A DNA stretch of 64,000 bases from Zobellia barbeyronii (lineage in GTDB: Bacteria > Bacteroidota > Bacteroidia > Flavobacteriales > Flavobacteriaceae): the NCBI RefSeq assembly GCF_018603515.1, contig NZ_JACATN010000001.1:806001-870000 (forward strand), given 5' to 3'. The translations under genes and the position numbers were made by a program. The stretch's first letter is position 1, and every line of letters begins with the position of its first letter. The notes below the pieces were generated by a model. That model did no database searches. It worked only from the letters and a program-made list of their open reading frames with translations, and was not told the DNA's origin. This document shows positions 60,854 to 64,000 of the stretch, piece after piece.

Positions 60854-63045
60854 TAAGCTAGTAGGTTAGGTTTGACGCGCATAATCCACATTTTGTCATT
60901 GTACGCATCATTTAGGTTGGTATAGTAGGACAAGAGGGCATTGTTCCAAGATTGGTGTCTTTTTAGATAAACATATCTCCAGTTATTATCTGGGTTTATG
61001 AAGTAACTGGCACTTAGCCCGTAAGAATTTAAAAGTTTTACAAAACGATTTGCATTTTTAGGATTTGCAAATACATTTGCGATGATATAGTAGCCAGAGC
61101 CAATACCATCTATTTTATGAGTTTTAGGATCTAACTCATTAGATACCATTTGGTCTTTTACTACAGCATTTGTGCGTAGTACGTCAGTATCATATTTAGC
61201 AGATTTTTCTTTTAGTTTATCTACGTTAGAAGCGTAAGCTTCGTTAGAGTAGCGGTTGTCAACATCCATAATCCACATTGCGCCGTCATAGGCACCGTTC
61301 ATACCACTGTTGTGTGCGGCTACCGCTTCTTCCCAAGTATCATAACGTTCTAAATACACATATTTTAACCCGTTACTAGGATTGTCTATATAGTCCGAAG
61401 AAAAACCATCGTTATTAAGTTTGTTCATAAACTTGTCCATATACTGGCCGCCTTTATAAACATTGGCTACTACATAGTAACCGTCTTTTACGCCTTCTAA
61501 GTTTTTGAATTTTCTACTTTTTACATCGCTTCTATCCGCAACTGCAGAAGTTGTTCCAGAATTTGTTCTACTATTGGTAGTTGTATTGCTTTGAACTTTA
61601 TCTTTTGCAATAGTAGGCCTAGACTGGGTTGTATTATTTGAAGCTAAAGTCGTTGTTGGAGTACTGTTGTTAGAGATGTTATTGTTCGGTGTCTTACTTG
61701 TAGGTGTACCGTTGTTAGATGTATTAGCTGTTAATGTACTGTTTGGTATTCCAGTGCTATTTTGTGTGTCATTACTGGCAATAGCAGGGCGATCATTACT
61801 TCCCATAAATAAGCTCTGGGCGCGATCTTCAAGATCAGGACGTTCGCCATTGGTCTCGTTTCGGACCATACTCATTACCATATTAAAGCGATTCTCTAAA
61901 TCTTTTTGACGATTAGATTCCAATGAATCTTGACGGAACATTAATTCTTGAATGATAGCATCGTTCTCAGCTAGTTTACGTTTAAGTTCTTCTATCTCTT
62001 CATTATCTACAAGATCATTTTTGTCAACTTCTTCGTTGTCAACCAAAGAGTCTTCATAATCATCTTCTAACATTACACGGTCTTCGGTAAGGTTAGGAGT
62101 AAATGAGAAGGCGAAGGAAATTTCATGGGTAACACCAAAATTATCAAAGTTGGTTCCAAAACCCTTTTCCATTGTGTATCCTAAAGAAAGTCTTTTGTTG
62201 ATGTTGAAACCCGCACCAGCAGATGCACCGTAAAAACTGTCATAACCACCTTGTAACCAACCTAATTTAGGTAGGTCCAAAATAACAGCACCTCCGTAAG
62301 TCATATCTTGAGACTCGTCGCCTGCTGCTAATCGGTTTTGACCATTCATGCGTACTCTTGCAATTGGCATTAATCTGCTACCCTCCATAATACCCTCATT
62401 ATTATCAAAATGATGGGTATATTGAAGGTGACTAGAATATGTTTTATCACCAAACTCTGTTAACGACTTGCTTGTCTTTAAATTATAATCGAATAAGTTT
62501 TCGGCAAAAACACCAAAATCTATGTTGCCATAAGAGATGTTAAAACCAGGTTGAAAAGAAAGAACATTGCTATCTTCAGTACCGGTTAAACTATAGTCAT
62601 TAAGATCAATAACATCAATGCTGTTTTGATCAAGCCCCGTACTATAATAGGCCAGGTTACCACCAAATGTAAAATTACTTTTGTCGCTCAACTTTATCCC
62701 GTAGGCATAGTTGGCCAACACACCAATGTTAGATACCGCTCCAACACTTTGTGTATACAAGCTTAGTCCTAAACCACTTTTATCTCCTATTCTACCACTG
62801 TAACTTAAGAAGTAAGTCTGGTCATTATCCTTAAATTGTACCGATTGGTTTCGGTGTAAAAGGTTAATGTATGACTTGTCTTCCTGAACGGTAGAAAAGG
62901 TTGGGTTAATCAAGAATCTGTTGAACTTCAACAAATTCTGTGACGCTGGGCTATATAACAAAACTGGATCGTCTTCCTGCGCCTGAACGCTTCCAAACGT
63001 TAGGGCAGCCAGCAAAGTAAGTGCTATGTATTTTACAAATTTCAT
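60853..63045 (-). CDS. PorP/SprF-like barrel fused to SPOR-like repeats (SprD position)
   Basis: A 730-residue envelope protein. The signal peptide MKFVKYIALTLLAALTFGSVQAQ is followed by a PorP/SprF-type barrel (about 25-310: LYSPASQNLLKFNRFLINP, GLGLSLYTQSVGAVSNIG, LGYTMEKGFGTNFDNFG). An acidic linker and a heptad-like coiled coil come next (about 325-395, IEELKRKLAENDAIIQELM), then an Asn/Thr/Ser-rich low-complexity stretch (about 400-500). Last are two SPOR-like repeats at about 518-605 and 650-728 (GYYVVANVYKGG and GYYIIANVFANP, each with YVYL). SPOR domains bind denuded peptidoglycan glycans. By position it equals sprD of the F. johnsoniae sprCDBF operon, but I cannot confirm sequence homology. 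Its stop overlaps the SprB-like start by one base. Confidence 0.78.
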   Translation of the reverse strand: MKFVKYIALTLLAALTFGSVQAQEDDPVLLYSPASQNLLKFNRFLINPTFSTVQEDKSYINLLHRNQSVQFKDNDQTYFLSYSGRIGDKSGLGLSLYTQSVGAVSNIGVLANYAYGIKLSDKSNFTFGGNLAYYSTGLDQNSIDVIDLNDYSLTGTEDSNVLSFQPGFNISYGNIDFGVFAENLFDYNLKTSKSLTEFGDKTYSSHLQYTHHFDNNEGIMEGSRLMPIARVRMNGQNRLAAGDESQDMTYGGAVILDLPKLGWLQGGYDSFYGASAGAGFNINKRLSLGYTMEKGFGTNFDNFGVTHEISFAFSFTPNLTEDRVMLEDDYEDSLVDNEEVDKNDLVDNEEIEELKRKLAENDAIIQELMFRQDSLESNRQKDLENRFNMVMSMVRNETNGERPDLEDRAQSLFMGSNDRPAIASNDTQNSTGIPNSTLTANTSNNGTPTSKTPNNNISNNSTPTTTLASNNTTQSRPTIAKDKVQSNTTTNSRTNSGTTSAVADRSDVKSRKFKNLEGVKDGYYVVANVYKGGQYMDKFMNKLNNDGFSSDYIDNPSNGLKYVYLERYDTWEEAVAAHNSGMNGAYDGAMWIMDVDNRYSNEAYASNVDKLKEKSAKYDTDVLRTNAVVKDQMVSNELDPKTHKIDGIGSGYYIIANVFANPKNANRFVKLLNSYGLSASYFINPDNNWRYVYLKRHQSWNNALLSYYTNLNDAYNDKMWIMRVKPNLLA

Positions 63046-63055
63046 GGCGGGGTGG

Positions 63056-64000
63056 TTATCTAATAACTGTTATAGTACCTTGTTTCAATGTCTCGCTATC
63101 ATTTTTAATTACATAGTAGAAAACCATGTTTTGCTTAGCGAAGCTAATTGAAGACTCAGGCCAGTTATTTTGGTAGTTGGTTGAATTAAGGACTTCTTCT
63201 CCTTGGGCGTTATATATGATTACACGCACATCAGATTTGTTGGAATATGAATTAGGTACAATCCATTGATCGTTTGCGCCATCACCATTAGGTGTTATAA
63301 CGTTAGGTATATTAAATAGATCTAAATAGGTTACTGTAATTGGTTTACTGATTTCACAGTTATCGATATTTGCTATCAATAAGTAGCTACCTTCTGTAGT
63401 AAAAGTTACTGAAGAAGAACTGCTTATTTCAATATTGTTAGCATCTAACCATCTGTAGGCAGTACCACCATTTGCATTTACAGTTTTAGAACTTCCTTCT
63501 GGAAAAATTACATCTCCTTCAACATCCAATGTAATAAGCTCGGGGTCTAAAGGAATGATGCTAATTTCATTTGATACTTGAGAACACGTACCTTTTCTGA
63601 TTACCAAACGGTATGTTCCTTGTTGAGTAACTGACAAAGAACTATCTGATGAATTAATAGCTTCACCATCACGTTCCCAATCAAAAGTTTCAGAAGTTAA
63701 GTCTGTAGTAGTAGATATAGTAATTATATCTGAAGAGCTACAATAAACGGTACTTGTACTGCTAATTGTAAGAGCTTCGCTTGCTAGTTGTACTGGCAAG
63801 TTGTTTGATGTTGTGGCCATTCCACCTAAATCAGTATTTACTGTATAGGCTCCATTTTCATCGCTATTTGTTAAACTGATAGATTGTGAAGTTTCACCCG
63901 TTACGTTAGCTCCGTCTTTCTGCCATTGATAAGTAAAAGATGAGGCAACGTCTGCAGTAACATCAATTTCACTTGCATCACTTAATACAGCATATATTTT
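63056..64000 (-). CDS. T9SS type B cargo protein, 3' part (SprC position)
   Basis: Open to the window edge, so the N-terminal part is missing; 314 codons plus stop are visible. The Met at 63820 is internal. The visible part carries Ig/PKD-like repeats (SFTYQWQKDGANVTGETSQ, then TFDWERDGEAINSSD, each followed by a YTV or YRLVI strand). It ends in a type B gliding C-terminal domain: NVITPNGDGANDQWIVPN, VRVIIYNAQGEEV and VFYYVIKNDSETLKQGTITVIR. It is therefore secreted by the type IX system and probably held at the surface. Ten bases separate it from the downstream barrel-SPOR gene. It occupies the place of sprC. Confidence 0.83.
   Translation of the reverse strand, partial: KIYAVLSDASEIDVTADVASSFTYQWQKDGANVTGETSQSISLTNSDENGAYTVNTDLGGMATTSNNLPVQLASEALTISSTSTVYCSSSDIITISTTTDLTSETFDWERDGEAINSSDSSLSVTQQGTYRLVIRKGTCSQVSNEISIIPLDPELITLDVEGDVIFPEGSSKTVNANGGTAYRWLDANNIEISSSSSVTFTTEGSYLLIANIDNCEISKPITVTYLDLFNIPNVITPNGDGANDQWIVPNSYSNKSDVRVIIYNAQGEEVLNSTNYQNNWPESSISFAKQNMVFYYVIKNDSETLKQGTITVIR

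Overview
The window is chromosomal DNA of a Bacteroidota bacterium, almost certainly a gliding, probably marine member of the Flavobacteriaceae. The evidence is type IX secretion system (T9SS) cargo with gliding-type C-terminal domains, PorP/SprF proteins, TAnnTTTG -7 promoter elements, Gln or lipobox Cys directly after signal peptides, AT-rich spacers, and a giant SprB-like adhesin. No rRNA, CRISPR array, insertion sequence or prophage is visible. One tRNA (Cys, GCA) is present.

Layout. 1-4.4 kb: tail of an FtsX-type permease, dusB, and an outer-membrane beta-barrel receptor. 5-8.3 kb: a likely surface-glycan module (sulfotransferase, GT39-like membrane glycosyltransferase, GtrA) converging on a stand-alone APS kinase that would supply PAPS. 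9-11.8 kb: lepA, a small lipocalin-like lipoprotein and a small unknown protein. 11.8-21.4 kb: an ion-homeostasis cluster (CPA1-type antiporter with RCK domain, tandem universal stress protein, SulP transporter, CPA2-type antiporter with Usp-like tail) interrupted by a topoisomerase III. 21.5-28.9 kb: metallo-beta-lactamase-fold hydrolase, lipoprotein subtilase plus M1 peptidase operon, rnpA, S41 peptidase, VOC protein. 28.9-35.6 kb: DUF1080 lipoprotein, DUF5009-like membrane protein, GH95 alpha-fucosidase, fructosamine-kinase-family protein, SH3-NlpC/P60 lipoprotein. 35.6-38.1 kb: cytosine-5 methyltransferase with a candidate PD-(D/E)xK partner nuclease, two related operator-like palindromes, and a second small nuclease-like protein. 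38.1-45.2 kb: GNAT, CDF transporter, rpiB, RNase R, GIN-domain protein, LysE exporter, tRNA-Cys, folB.

45.3-64 kb: one leftward operon whose order matches the known Flavobacterium sprC-sprD-sprB-sprF arrangement: a truncated T9SS-sorted protein, a PorP/SprF-like barrel fused to two SPOR-like repeats, a 4856-residue SprB-like adhesin and a SprF-like protein. Together these would make, export and anchor the mobile adhesin used in gliding.

The most interesting points are: (i) the adhesin contains long-period internal duplications, and one of two paralogous blocks carries an inserted domain of about 200 residues within a single repeat; (ii) a restriction-modification pair whose nuclease candidate I recognise only by its active-site pattern; (iii) twin TetR-type operator palindromes with no TetR gene in the window; and (iv) the PAPS/sulfotransferase/glycosyltransferase module. 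All functions are read from sequence patterns, and no database search was run.
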